This document shows positions 39,886 through 49,385 of a DNA stretch of 64,000 bases, piece after piece. Made by a program: the position numbers and the translations under genes. The notes below the pieces were generated by a model that saw nothing but the letters and a program-made list of their open reading frames with translations, made no database searches and was not told the origin of the DNA. The DNA lies in contig NZ_CP027482.1 of the NCBI RefSeq assembly GCF_003443875.1, forward strand, positions 2,852,001 to 2,916,000. The letters are read 5' to 3'. Every line of letters begins with the position of its first letter. The first letter of the stretch is position 1. Source of the stretch: Aeromicrobium sp. A1-2. Its GTDB lineage: Bacteria > Actinomycetota > Actinomycetes > Propionibacteriales > Nocardioidaceae.

Positions 39886-40758
39886 ATGCGCGTTTTCCGA
39901 CAGCCGGCGACGATCGCTGTGCTTACGGCGCTGCTCGTCGCGATGGCCTTGGCGTCGTGCCGGGACTCCGGTCCCGGGACGACCAAGGAGACAAGGTACG
40001 TCGCACTGGGGGACTCGGTGGTGGCTGGGGCCGGCATCGCACGCTCGTCAGGGCCTTGCCAACGCTCCGACCACAACTACCCGTCGCTACTCGCAAAGGA
40101 CCTTGAAGTCGACACGTTCGTCGACCAGAGCTGCCCCAACGCGACCACCGCCGACGCACTGAACGGGATGGAACGAGCCGACGGGATCGACCTGCCGCCG
40201 CAGCTCGACGCTGTCACGGAAGACACCGACGTGGTGACGATCAGCATCGGCGCCAACGACGAGGCCTTCATCCCGACGGTGTTCGCGTGCCGAGTCCCTG
40301 TGCACAGCACGTCGACCGACTGCGCCACCTACGAGGAACAGATCCCCGAGGCTCTCACCACGATCGAGGAGAACGTGGCGTCCCTGCTAAAGGAGATCAA
40401 GCAGCGGGCCCCCGACGCGACGATCGTGCTGGTGAGCTATCTACGACTGATGCCCGACTCCGGCACGTGCTCCACTGTGCCGATCGCGCTGGAGGACGTC
40501 CGCACCGCTGCGGAGCATGAAGGACGGCTCGAGGCCGCTCAACGCAATGCCGCCCAGGCGGCGGGGGTGCGCTACCTCTCGATGCGTTCAGCGTCGGCGG
40601 GCCACGACGCCTGTCGCGGCGCCGACGACGCATGGGTCAGCGGGGCCACCGCGGCCGAGGGCGACGGAAGCCAGCTGCACCCGCGGGCCTCGGGCATGAG
40701 AGCTGTGGCCGAGGCCCTGAAGCCAGAGATCGCGGATGCCCTGACCCCGGCCCGATGA
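39886..40758 (+). CDS. SGNH/GDSL-family hydrolase lipoprotein
   Basis: Exported esterase-like lipoprotein of 290 residues. A short signal peptide ends in the lipobox LASC (Cys25). The SGNH blocks are YVALGDSVVAGAG (nucleophile Ser44), the oxyanion glycine region around NATTADALNGM, SIGANDEAF with the block III Asn, and SQLHPRASGM with the catalytic His. It has several cysteines, probably in disulfides. Within a glycan locus it may remove or transfer acetyl or acyl groups on the extracellular polymer (inference). It has no Shine-Dalgarno and is divergent from gmd. Confidence 0.87.
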   Translation: MRVFRQPATIAVLTALLVAMALASCRDSGPGTTKETRYVALGDSVVAGAGIARSSGPCQRSDHNYPSLLAKDLEVDTFVDQSCPNATTADALNGMERADGIDLPPQLDAVTEDTDVVTISIGANDEAFIPTVFACRVPVHSTSTDCATYEEQIPEALTTIEENVASLLKEIKQRAPDATIVLVSYLRLMPDSGTCSTVPIALEDVRTAAEHEGRLEAAQRNAAQAAGVRYLSMRSASAGHDACRGADDAWVSGATAAEGDGSQLHPRASGMRAVAEALKPEIADALTPAR

Positions 40759-40958
40759 AGTGTTGACGAGCCGGTTCGGAGTTGGCAATACCGCAGGTCA
40801 CAGGCGCCGCCAGTGCTAGCATCGAGCCTCGTCCCCCCTGCTCGAACCTGAACCCAAGGTCGCGCTTTGCTGCTCCGGGCGATCGTTGAAGACGTTCGGT
40901 CCGTGTGGACGCCGCCGCCCGCTAGCCCGGGCTCCTTCGACACCAACGGTAGGAAAAC
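40759..40958 (+). promoter_or_regulatory. promoter and long 5' leader of the methyltransferase-ACP cassette
   Basis: Gene-free 200 bp. TGCTAGCAT contains the -10 candidate TAGCAT (40817-40822), which would give a leader of about 130 nt ending in AGGAAAAC before the ATG at 40959. The leader is GC-rich and could fold, but I recognise no known riboswitch. Confidence 0.35.
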
Positions 40959-41795
40959 ATGACTCAAGAGCACTACGAGCCCGAAGTCCACTACGACAGG
41001 GTCACCGAGGCCTGGGCGCTGCTGCTGGGTGCGGAGCTCCACTACGGGGTGTTCCCGACCGGGTCCGAGCCGCTCGACGTCGCGACCGGTGAGCTGACGG
41101 CACGGATGATCCAGGCTGCGCAGCTCTCAGCGGGCCAGCGGGTTCTGGACGTGGGCTGCGGCTCGGGCGCTCCTGCGGTTCGCCTGGCGCTCGATCACGG
41201 CGTCGAGGTCGTCGGCATCACGACAAGCCAGATCGGCGTTGACGCAGCCACCGCACGGGCCGCGCGGGCCGCCGTCAGCGGTGTGACCTTCGAACAGCGC
41301 GACGGCACCGACAACAAATTCGCGGACGAGAGCTTCGATCGCGTCTGGGTCCTCGAGTCCTCCCACCTGATGCCGGCGCGAAACAACCTGATCGCGGAGT
41401 GCGCCCGGGTCCTTCGACCCGGTGGCCGTGTCGTGCTGTGCGATCTCATCCGCCGCAGGGAGATTCCATTCACCGAGGTCCGTAGTCGGCGCGATGACTT
41501 CGCCACGCTGCGCGCGGCCTTCGGAGCCGCCCGGATGGATCCGCTCGACGACTATGTCGCGCTGATGGAGGGCGCTGGCCTCGTCGTCGACACGGCCGTC
41601 GACCTCACGCTCGAGACCCTCCCGACGTTCGACCGGTGGCGCGGCACCGCCGCTCAGCACCACGACGCCGTCATCGACATCCTCGGTGCCGATGCGCTGG
41701 CCGCCTTCGAGGCGTCGTGCGACATCCTCGAAGGATTCTGGCGAGACGGCACGCTCGGCTATGGCCTGGTGTCCGCCTCCAAGCCTGCCTCCTGA
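40959..41795 (+). CDS. class I SAM-dependent methyltransferase
   Basis: Small-molecule methyltransferase of 278 residues. Motif I RVLDVGCGSGAPAVRLA, EVVGITTSQIGVDAA, then FDRVWVLESSHLM and LRPGGRVVLCDLI place it among sterol, tocopherol and sugar C- or O-methyltransferases. The N-terminal YDRVTEAWALLLGAELHYGVFPTG is the usual acceptor-loop region of that group. It leads the ACP, adenylating enzyme and ketoreductase genes with a 76-bp gap, so it could methylate either the acyl product or a sugar. Start supported by AGGAAAAC. Confidence 0.82.
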   Translation: MTQEHYEPEVHYDRVTEAWALLLGAELHYGVFPTGSEPLDVATGELTARMIQAAQLSAGQRVLDVGCGSGAPAVRLALDHGVEVVGITTSQIGVDAATARAARAAVSGVTFEQRDGTDNKFADESFDRVWVLESSHLMPARNNLIAECARVLRPGGRVVLCDLIRRREIPFTEVRSRRDDFATLRAAFGAARMDPLDDYVALMEGAGLVVDTAVDLTLETLPTFDRWRGTAAQHHDAVIDILGADALAAFEASCDILEGFWRDGTLGYGLVSASKPAS

Positions 41796-41871
41796 GCCGA
41801 TCGCGTCGCGATAACCTTTCCCCGCGCTACTCGTTGAGTCGCGTGTCCCCCCACCACCACACTTGGAGCAC

Positions 41872-42129
41872 ATGAGCATGGGAAGCCCCCGCAGCCTGGC
41901 CTCGGAGACCATCAACCGCTTTCTCGTGAGGGCCGGCAAGAACACGGACGTCACCCCCGAGACGTCGCTCTATGCCGAAGGACTCGGCCTGGACTCGCTG
42001 GAGACAGCCGAGCTGTCCTCGATGCTCGAGGACGACCTCACCAGGGACCCGTTCAGCGAAGGCATCATGGCGGCGACGATCGGCGAGATCCTCGATTTCT
42101 ACAGCGCCGAGGAACCCGCCTCCGCGTGA
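41872..42129 (+). CDS. acyl carrier protein
   Basis: Stand-alone acyl carrier protein of 85 residues. Helix II starts GLGLDSLETAELSSMLEDDL, where Ser42 is the 4'-phosphopantetheine site, and the flanking acidic residues fit ACP recognition by partner enzymes. It is not the housekeeping AcpP type, which carries DSLD rather than DSLE. The ATG at 41872 or 41878 may be used; GGAG lies just upstream. Its stop overlaps the adenylating enzyme start as GTGA, which marks them as a pair. Confidence 0.9.
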   Translation: MSMGSPRSLASETINRFLVRAGKNTDVTPETSLYAEGLGLDSLETAELSSMLEDDLTRDPFSEGIMAATIGEILDFYSAEEPASA

Positions 42130-43478
42130 TCGAGCTGTTGCGCCGGGCGGGCCGGGACAACCCTGACCAGACGGCGGTCGTCACCCCCAGAGGTTCCACG
42201 ACCTTCCACGAGCTCCAGGAGTCGGCCGAGCGAGTTGCGGCCAATCTCGTGTCACTTGGCATCGAACGTTTCGCCGTGCTGGACGACGACGCTGCGCACG
42301 TCATGGCGATCCTGGCCGGGTCCGCCCTGGCCGGTGCGGAGTCCTGCGTCTATCCGCTCGCCGCGACTGATGAGGCTGTGGCGGAGAATCGCGAGCGATT
42401 CGACCACACCCACCTGATCAGTTCTCGTGAAAGCCTGATCGCGGCCGGCGCGATCGACGCGAACGACGTGCTGAACGAGAATGGCGCGCCCCGCATCCCC
42501 GTGGCCTCCGCGGATGCACCCCTGCTCGTCATGACCAGCGGGACCACGACCGGACAGCCCCGGGCGGTCCGCAACACGTGGGACCGCATCCTGCGCCAGG
42601 TCGACCGGATCGAACCGACACCCGACCACCGATGGCTGCTGGCCTACGGGATCAACCAGTTCGGCGGGCTCCAGATCCTGATCCACGTGCTGGCCGCCCA
42701 GGCCACCCTGGTGGTGGGAGAGACGTTCCAACCGCGCGACGGACTGACTGCGATGCGCAGGTGGGACGTGACCCACGCGAGTGGCACACCGACGTTCTGG
42801 CGTTTCCTGCTCGTCGAGATGCGTGGGGACGGCGGGCCCACTCCGGAGCTTCGCCAGGTCACGATGAGCGGCGAAGCCATCCCCCCGACCCTGCTGGAGC
42901 AGGTGCGCGAGCAGTCCCCCCGAGCCAAGGTCTCCCAGATCTACGCTGCGACCGAGTTCGGCCAGGCGATCACGGTCCGCGACGGTGTCGCCGGGCTGCC
43001 GACCAGCATGCTCGACGCCAACGCCGACCTGGCGTTCAAGGTCGTCGACGACGAGCTCTGGGTCAGGTCCCGCGCCGCGATGCTCGGCTACTACGGCGAG
43101 GACCCCTTCGACAGCGACGAGTGGCGCGCAACGGGCGACCTGGTCGAGATAGTCGGCGACCGCGTCGAGTTCCGAGGACGCAAGACCGAAGTCATCAACG
43201 TCGGCGGAGTCAAGATCCACCCCCTGCCGATCGAGGACCGCATCAGCAGGGTTCCCGGGGTCGCCCTCGTGCGGGCCTTCGGTCGCCCCAATGCCATGGT
43301 GGGCGCGATCGTCGCGGTCGAGGTCGTCACGTCCCCCGGCTACCACGACGATGATGTCGATGCCCAGATCCGCGCCACCTGCGCGGACCTACCCCCAGCC
43401 GCCCGGCCACGGAGCATACGCTTCGTCGAGACCTTCGACATGACCGGCAACAAGATCAGCAGAGGTGCTCCCCGATGA
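42126..43478 (+). CDS. acyl-adenylating enzyme (AMP-binding), probable acyl-ACP ligase
   Basis: ANL-superfamily enzyme of 450 residues, shorter than most acyl-CoA ligases. Core motifs are [16 protein letters not shown] (A3), YAATEFGQ (A5), [10 protein letters not shown] (A7), [19 protein letters not shown] (A8) and MTGNKISRG (A10 Lys). It should activate a carboxylic acid as the adenylate and load it on a carrier. The overlap with the ACP gene makes that ACP the likely acceptor (inference). The small size and absence of a peptide-synthetase partner argue against a non-ribosomal peptide role. The substrate acid is unknown. Confidence 0.88.
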   Translation: MIELLRRAGRDNPDQTAVVTPRGSTTFHELQESAERVAANLVSLGIERFAVLDDDAAHVMAILAGSALAGAESCVYPLAATDEAVAENRERFDHTHLISSRESLIAAGAIDANDVLNENGAPRIPVASADAPLLVMTSGTTTGQPRAVRNTWDRILRQVDRIEPTPDHRWLLAYGINQFGGLQILIHVLAAQATLVVGETFQPRDGLTAMRRWDVTHASGTPTFWRFLLVEMRGDGGPTPELRQVTMSGEAIPPTLLEQVREQSPRAKVSQIYAATEFGQAITVRDGVAGLPTSMLDANADLAFKVVDDELWVRSRAAMLGYYGEDPFDSDEWRATGDLVEIVGDRVEFRGRKTEVINVGGVKIHPLPIEDRISRVPGVALVRAFGRPNAMVGAIVAVEVVTSPGYHDDDVDAQIRATCADLPPAARPRSIRFVETFDMTGNKISRGAPR

Positions 43479-44218
43479 GTGAAACCACAGGACGAGTCGT
43501 CGTCATCACCGGCGGAAGCCGGGGTCTCGGTGCCGGGATCGTCCAGTCCTACCTGGACTCGGGGGACCGGGTCGCGACGTGCGCCCGATCGCGTACCCCC
43601 GAGATCGACCGGTGGGAGAAGGATCCTGAGCTCGAGGGACGTTTCCTGTTCCGCGAGATCGATGTCAGCAAGCGTGACCAGACGGCCTCATTCGTCAAGG
43701 ACGTCGTGGAGACCTGGGACGTCATCGATGTCCTGGTCAACAACGCCGGTGTGGCCCGCGACGGCATCCTCAGCCTGGCCACCGATGACGACATCGACAC
43801 GGTCATCGACCTCAATCTCAAGGGCACGCTCGCGATGAGCAAGCTCGTGTCACGCCGGATGCTCGCCCGCGGCTCGGGCAGCATCATCAACATCTCGTCG
43901 ATCGTGGGCATCTCGGGCTACCGCGGCCTCGCGGTCTACAGCGCGACCAAGGCTGCGATGGACGGCATGACACGCGCCCTCGCCCGAGAGCTCGGCTCCC
44001 GTGGCATCACCGTGAACTCCGTCGCGCCGGGCTACCTGCGCACCGAGATGTCGCACGGGCTCGACGAGGCGCAGATGCAGCAGATCATCCGCCGCACCCC
44101 GGCCGGCCGACTCGGCGATCCCGCCGACATCGCCCGGATCGTGCAGTTCCTGACCGATCCGCAGAACGACTACATCACCGGACAGACGATCGTCGCCGAC
44201 GGCGGTCTCACGGCCTAG
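43475..44218 (+). CDS. FabG-like 3-oxoacyl-ACP reductase (SDR)
   Basis: Classical short-chain dehydrogenase of 247 residues: [11 protein letters not shown] (cofactor loop), NNAGVARDG, Ser in INISSIVG, catalytic YSATK (Tyr155, Lys159), [13 protein letters not shown] and a DGGLTA ending. The pattern is FabG-like with NADPH preference implied by the Ser-Arg in the loop. Its ATG overlaps the stop of the adenylating enzyme as ATGA. With an ACP and a loading enzyme but no ketosynthase, it would reduce a loaded 3-oxoacyl group to a 3-hydroxyacyl group. The last 11 bp overlap the convergent Fic-like gene. Confidence 0.88.
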   Translation: MSETTGRVVVITGGSRGLGAGIVQSYLDSGDRVATCARSRTPEIDRWEKDPELEGRFLFREIDVSKRDQTASFVKDVVETWDVIDVLVNNAGVARDGILSLATDDDIDTVIDLNLKGTLAMSKLVSRRMLARGSGSIINISSIVGISGYRGLAVYSATKAAMDGMTRALARELGSRGITVNSVAPGYLRTEMSHGLDEAQMQQIIRRTPAGRLGDPADIARIVQFLTDPQNDYITGQTIVADGGLTA

Positions 44219-44927
44219 CGAGCGGGGAGGCCTCGGCGGCCCGGGTGAAGGCCAGCGAGGCGTACATCAGCCACTGGTGCACGCCTGTCATATCTCCACC
44301 CGCGTACGCCGCGAGCGCCGACCGGTAGCCATCGGGTTCGGCGGCGTGTCCTGCCTCCGGGACGGTCACGGAGGCGGGGTCGACCCCCTTGGAGACCAGC
44401 ACGAGTCGCTCGGCCGCACGTCCGACGACCGCATTGTGTGTCGCGAACGCCCCGGCCGCGGCGATCTCGGCGTGCACGAGGGCCGCGACGACAAGTCCGG
44501 GTGCCGCTGTGGGCTCCCCGAGCATCGCCGCCAACGCCGTGAGCCGGGAGACTCCGGCCGGATCGACGGGCCGACCCAGGTCGATGTCCTCGACCGATCC
44601 GGCCGCGGCGATCGCGTGCATGCGGGCGAGCGCCTGGACCGGCGAGTGATTCCACACCGGGAGCAGGCCCAGCAGCTCGGTCGAGAGCCGTACGGCGGCG
44701 CGGGCCAGTTCGTCCCCTCCGCCGCCTGCCAAGGTCTCCACGTCGTACGCACTGCCCTCGAGCGTGGCGGTCGCCGCCGCGCCCAGCAGCAACGATCGTG
44801 CGGTGTCGTCGGGGGTGCTTCGGCGCAGGCCGCGGTCTCGCAGCATCGAGTCGATGCCGTCGCGGGTACCGGCATACGCCGAGGGGATGCCCTCGAGCAG
44901 GGCTGCCGAGATGAACGGATCGGACAC
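44208..44927 (-). CDS. conserved actinobacterial protein with degenerate Fic-like motif (Rv3662c-like)
   Basis: Helical protein of 239 residues. The region [30 protein letters not shown] lines up with the Fic loop HPFxxGNGRxxR but has lost the catalytic His and the intact GNGR, so AMPylation is unlikely. Earlier [19 protein letters not shown] and RLTALAAML fit the Fic helices. Homologues next to the HAD phosphatase gene in other actinobacteria are often auto-labelled oxidoreductase, without support that I know of. The GTG at 44927 is set by a -10 hexamer 6 nt upstream; 27 in-frame codons upstream are not used. Function unknown. Confidence 0.68.
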   Translation of the reverse strand: MSDPFISAALLEGIPSAYAGTRDGIDSMLRDRGLRRSTPDDTARSLLLGAAATATLEGSAYDVETLAGGGGDELARAAVRLSTELLGLLPVWNHSPVQALARMHAIAAAGSVEDIDLGRPVDPAGVSRLTALAAMLGEPTAAPGLVVAALVHAEIAAAGAFATHNAVVGRAAERLVLVSKGVDPASVTVPEAGHAAEPDGYRSALAAYAGGDMTGVHQWLMYASLAFTRAAEASPLARP

Positions 44928-44933
44928 GCCCGA

Positions 44934-44939
44934 AGCGTA
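44934..44939 (-). promoter_or_regulatory. -10 element of leaderless Fic-like gene
   Basis: Minus-strand TACGCT with a 6-nt spacer to the GTG at 44927. The divergent methyltransferase element is only 24 bp away. Confidence 0.58.
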
Positions 44940-44963
44940 CCGGCTGCCCTCCACGCCGGACGG

Positions 44964-44969
44964 TAGCCT
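44964..44969 (+). promoter_or_regulatory. -10 element of leaderless methyltransferase gene (44977)
   Basis: TAGCCT with a 7-nt spacer to the ATG at 44977. It makes a back-to-back pair with 44934-44939, so the two genes' transcription starts are about 49 bp apart. Confidence 0.55.
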
Positions 44970-44976
44970 TCGGAAC

Positions 44977-45657
44977 ATGAACGACTCCCCCGAAGATCGC
45001 ACAGCCAAGTGGCTGGTCGGGGATCGTCTGGCCTGCGTCCTGCACCTGGGTGACGCAGCTCTGGCCTACCAGCTCGCCGAACAGGGTCACGAGGTCCTCG
45101 TGGCCGGGGACGACGTCACCGCCAGCCGGCATCCCGACATCCAGTACGTCCGCACCAGGGGCGAGCGGCTGCCCTTCCTGGCCGAGGCGTTCGACGTCGT
45201 GATCGCGCCCGAGCTGCGCGAGCCCCCCACCGCGCTGGCCGAGTACGCCCGGGTCCTGCGACCCGATGGCCTCGTCTCGACGATCTCCCAGCGCTACGAC
45301 GACTCGATCCCGTGGATGCGCAAGCTGCGCGAGATCACGGGTGACCGTGGCGCACCGCCGACCCCGGTCGACACGTTCGGCGCCTCGGGCTTGTTCCACG
45401 AGCCGGAGACCCAGGAATTCAGCACGTGGGAGAAGCTCGACCTGCCCGGCCTCATGCGTTTCGCCGAGGCGACCCGGCACCCATCGGTCGGTGAGTCGGC
45501 GCTGGCGCAGGTGCGGGACCTCTTCATGAGCTACGGCGCCCAGACCGGATTCCTGCGGCTGCGGCACGAGACGTCGTGCCTGCGGGCCAGGGTCGACAAG
45601 TCGAGCCTGGCGCAGGACGTCACGCCCCCCGACACGATGCTGCTCGACTTCCGCTGA
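44977..45657 (+). CDS. methyltransferase type 11-like protein
   Basis: SAM-binding fold protein of 226 residues. CVLHLGDAALAYQLAEQGHEVLVAGDD corresponds to motifs I and II but lacks the usual GxGxG (reads LHLGDAAL). RLPFLAEAFDVVIAPELREPPTALAEYARVLRPDGLVSTIS follows the methyltransferase pattern. The weak glycine loop makes SAM binding uncertain. The second half (TPVDTFGASGLFHEPETQEFSTWEKL) resembles methyltransferases that regulate or modify small molecules. The substrate is unknown. Leaderless; it stands between the divergent Fic-like gene and the zinc-ribbon gene. Confidence 0.68.
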   Translation: MNDSPEDRTAKWLVGDRLACVLHLGDAALAYQLAEQGHEVLVAGDDVTASRHPDIQYVRTRGERLPFLAEAFDVVIAPELREPPTALAEYARVLRPDGLVSTISQRYDDSIPWMRKLREITGDRGAPPTPVDTFGASGLFHEPETQEFSTWEKLDLPGLMRFAEATRHPSVGESALAQVRDLFMSYGAQTGFLRLRHETSCLRARVDKSSLAQDVTPPDTMLLDFR

Positions 45658-45705
45658 GCAACACGCCGCAGCACCCGGTTCGCGGCAGCTGTCCGACTCA
45701 GTTCC

Positions 45706-45711
45706 TACTCT
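45706..45711 (+). promoter_or_regulatory. candidate -10 element upstream of the zinc-ribbon gene
   Basis: TACTCT would start transcription near 45718, leaving a short leader with GAAAGG before the ATG at 45734. Confidence 0.35.
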
Positions 45712-45733
45712 GGAAGGGACGAAAGGCAACCGG

Positions 45734-45904
45734 ATGCGAACCTCCTTGCACCATGTCGGACTCGCGATGGAGTGCGAGGCCTGCGGCGACGACATCGATC
45801 TGCCCGCGGACCTCGAGTCGGGCACGGGCGTCTGCCGGCAGTGCGGCATCGCGTTCCTCGTCGATGCTCCCTATCCGGCAGCGAGGGCTCGCCGGGGCGC
45901 CTGA
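45734..45904 (+). CDS. small zinc-ribbon protein, 56 residues
   Basis: Short open frame with two CXXC knuckles, MECEACGDDIDL and GVCRQCGIAFLVD, 18 residues apart, the usual spacing of a zinc ribbon. GAAAGG is 7 nt before the ATG, and an internal ATG at residue 12 is an alternative. It ends 28 bp before guaB1 and has its own candidate -10. I do not recognise a named family; nucleic-acid or protein binding is possible. Codon third positions are GC-rich like the neighbours, which supports it as a real gene. Confidence 0.62.
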   Translation: MRTSLHHVGLAMECEACGDDIDLPADLESGTGVCRQCGIAFLVDAPYPAARARRGA

Positions 45905-45920
45905 ACAGGCCCACCCGACC

Positions 45921-47390
<1,470 letters not shown>

Positions 47391-47391
47391 C

Positions 47392-48447
47392 TCACAGCTG
47401 CTGCAGCAGTTCACGGGTCTGACGTACGGCGCGGTCCCACGTGAAGGTCCTGCCCCACGTACGAGCCGCTGCGACGGCGACGTCATCGAGCTGCCGTGCC
47501 TCGAGCACCGCATCGGCGAGCGCCTGTGGCGTCCAGCCGTCCATCACGACGGCATGGCCGCCGGCGACCTCCAGCGTCGCCCGCTCGGGGCCGATCACGA
47601 CCGGCTTGCCCAAACTCATGCCCTCGACCACGGGGATCCCGAAACCCTCGAAGTCGGACGGGAACACGATCATGTCGGCGACCGACACGACGCCACGGAA
47701 CTCCTCCTCGGGAAGGTAGGGTGCCAGTCGGACGGCATCGGTCAGCCCGCGCTGGTCCAGATCGGCCTGCAGCGCCTCACGCGCTCCGCCGACGCCCACG
47801 ATCAGCAGCGGTGGCGGCGTCGCCTGCTCGGCGATCAGCGCCCACGCCTCGATGATGAGGTCGGGGTTCTTGTTGGTGTGGTGCGCGAACGCGACCGCCG
47901 GACCCGTGCGGTCGGGGACAGGCCAGGTGAGCACATGATCAGCCCCGTGATGCACCACGGCAGAACGCCGCTGCCGGGTGGAGGGGTGCAGCTCGTGCAG
48001 GTCGTGCAGGGTGCGGGCCGAGACAGCGACGTAGCCGTCGGCGACCGCGTACGAACGACCGTACGAGATGCGGCGAAGCACGCGCCGTGCACGGCTGAAT
48101 TGCTGTGGTCGCAGCTCGTGGCGAAGGTCGTGGACGACGACGGCGAGCGGGCTGGACGTGCGGCGGAGCGTCGTGGACGGCATCGTGGCAAGAATCGCGT
48201 CAGGAGCAATCGCGCGGGTGAGACGTCTCAGCACCGCGGTCTGGGCCAGCGGCCGGCCCGCTGCGACCGGGCGCCGCACCGGAACCTCGTGACGTACGTG
48301 CACGTCCGGGGAGATCGTCGAGCCGACCGGCACCAGCACGTGGACCTCGTCGTCGGGGAAGGACGTCGCCCAGGCGGCGAGCAGCTGGTCGACGTAGGTC
48401 CGGATCCCACCGAACTCGGCGCACATGGCATCGACGACGATCTTCAC
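47392..48447 (-). CDS. glycosyltransferase family 4 (GT-B)
   Basis: Retaining glycosyltransferase of 351 residues. The N-terminal sequence KIVVDAMCAEFGGIRTYVDQLL is followed by VVVHDLRHELRP and YVAVSARTLHDL. The donor site is PSDFEGFGIPVVEGMSLGKPVVIGPERATLEVAGGHAVVMD, the E-X7-E motif of GT4. It resembles mannosyl- and rhamnosyltransferases. The GTG start has AGGAG 7 nt upstream. It lies outside the main glycan island but next to another SAM methyltransferase, so it may act on the same or a second glycan. Confidence 0.85.
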   Translation of the reverse strand: MKIVVDAMCAEFGGIRTYVDQLLAAWATSFPDDEVHVLVPVGSTISPDVHVRHEVPVRRPVAAGRPLAQTAVLRRLTRAIAPDAILATMPSTTLRRTSSPLAVVVHDLRHELRPQQFSRARRVLRRISYGRSYAVADGYVAVSARTLHDLHELHPSTRQRRSAVVHHGADHVLTWPVPDRTGPAVAFAHHTNKNPDLIIEAWALIAEQATPPPLLIVGVGGAREALQADLDQRGLTDAVRLAPYLPEEEFRGVVSVADMIVFPSDFEGFGIPVVEGMSLGKPVVIGPERATLEVAGGHAVVMDGWTPQALADAVLEARQLDDVAVAAARTWGRTFTWDRAVRQTRELLQQL

Positions 48448-48522
48448 GTACGGGCTCCTCTGGGTAACTCAGGACACATCATCGGCTCGGCGGAGTGCCA
48501 CACCCTACTCCGAGCCGACCCG

Positions 48523-48528
48523 TAGAGT
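48523..48528 (+). promoter_or_regulatory. candidate -10 element of methyltransferase gene (48552)
   Basis: TAGAGT gives a start near 48535 and a 17-nt leader containing AGAGG. A minus-strand TAGGGT at 48502-48507 may serve the divergent glycosyltransferase. Confidence 0.4.
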
Positions 48529-48551
48529 GTGACGACGTCGAGAGGACCACC

Positions 48552-49385
48552 ATGACCGAAGAACCATCCTCCGTCATCGCTTCGCAGAATGCGTCGCACG
48601 GCGAAGGTCACGACTACGTGAAGGGTTCGCCGCACCTGAGGCACACGGTGCTGCGGTCGATGATCGACGACCAGCTTCGCAAACTCGTGCGCGAGACGAT
48701 CGAGCGTCAAGGGACCTGCCACGTCCTCGAGGTCGGGGCCGGACACGGCACGTTCACCGACTTCCTCCTCGCCGCGGGCGCGAAGGTCACGGTGACCGAG
48801 GCCAGCGAGGCGAGCGCGACGATGCTCAAGGAGCGCTACGCCGGGCACGACGATGTCGCCGTGTTCTACGACCGGAGCGGCGAGGACATCTTCGCCGACG
48901 GCGAGCACTTCGACGGAGTCGTCTGCGCGTCCCTGCTGCACCACATCCCGGACTACGTCACGTTCGTCCAGCGGCTCAGCGGGCTCGTCCAGCCGGGCGG
49001 CTGGTTCTACTCGGTGCAGGACCCGACGTACTACCCCCGCCGGCCTCGTCGCGTGCACCTCGCAGGCCGTGGGACGTTCTACGCCTGGCGGCTCGCACAG
49101 GGCGACCTCAAGCGCGGGCTCGGCGCCTTCCTGCGCCGTCGCAAGGGTGCGTACTCCGACACCGACCCTTCAGATCTGGTCGAGTACCACGTCGTCCGCC
49201 AGGGCGTTGACGAGCTCGCACTCGAGGCAGAGCTCGCGCAACACTTCGACGACGTCGAGGTGTTCACCTACTGGTCGACGCAGAGCCCCGTGTTCCAGCG
49301 GCTACTGGCGCCGGCTCACCTCGGGACCGACTTCGGCCTCATCGCGCGGAAACGGCACGAGACACAGCCGGGCGGCGCTGCCTGA
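48552..49385 (+). CDS. class I SAM-dependent methyltransferase
   Basis: Methyltransferase of 277 residues. Motif I CHVLEVGAGHGTFTDFLLAAGA, acidic strand VTVTEASEASATML, motif IV FDGVVCASLLHHIPDYV, and LVQPGGWFYSVQDPTYYPRR. The C-terminal YSDTDPSDLVEYHVVRQGVDELAL and a STQSPVFQRL segment are like enzymes found beside glycosyltransferases. Start supported by AGAGG 6 nt upstream. Its 3' end overlaps the convergent TetR gene by 47 bp. Confidence 0.83.
   Translation: MTEEPSSVIASQNASHGEGHDYVKGSPHLRHTVLRSMIDDQLRKLVRETIERQGTCHVLEVGAGHGTFTDFLLAAGAKVTVTEASEASATMLKERYAGHDDVAVFYDRSGEDIFADGEHFDGVVCASLLHHIPDYVTFVQRLSGLVQPGGWFYSVQDPTYYPRRPRRVHLAGRGTFYAWRLAQGDLKRGLGAFLRRRKGAYSDTDPSDLVEYHVVRQGVDELALEAELAQHFDDVEVFTYWSTQSPVFQRLLAPAHLGTDFGLIARKRHETQPGGAA

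Noticed and set aside
25992..44218. Mobile-element borders of the glycan island
   Set aside because: I looked for integrase, transposase, terminal repeats or a tRNA fragment at either edge and found none. Insertion is inferred from synteny only.
44208..44927. Fic toxin of a toxin-antitoxin pair
   Set aside because: Catalytic His and GNGR are lost, no small antitoxin frame adjoins it, and the gene is conserved on the backbone.
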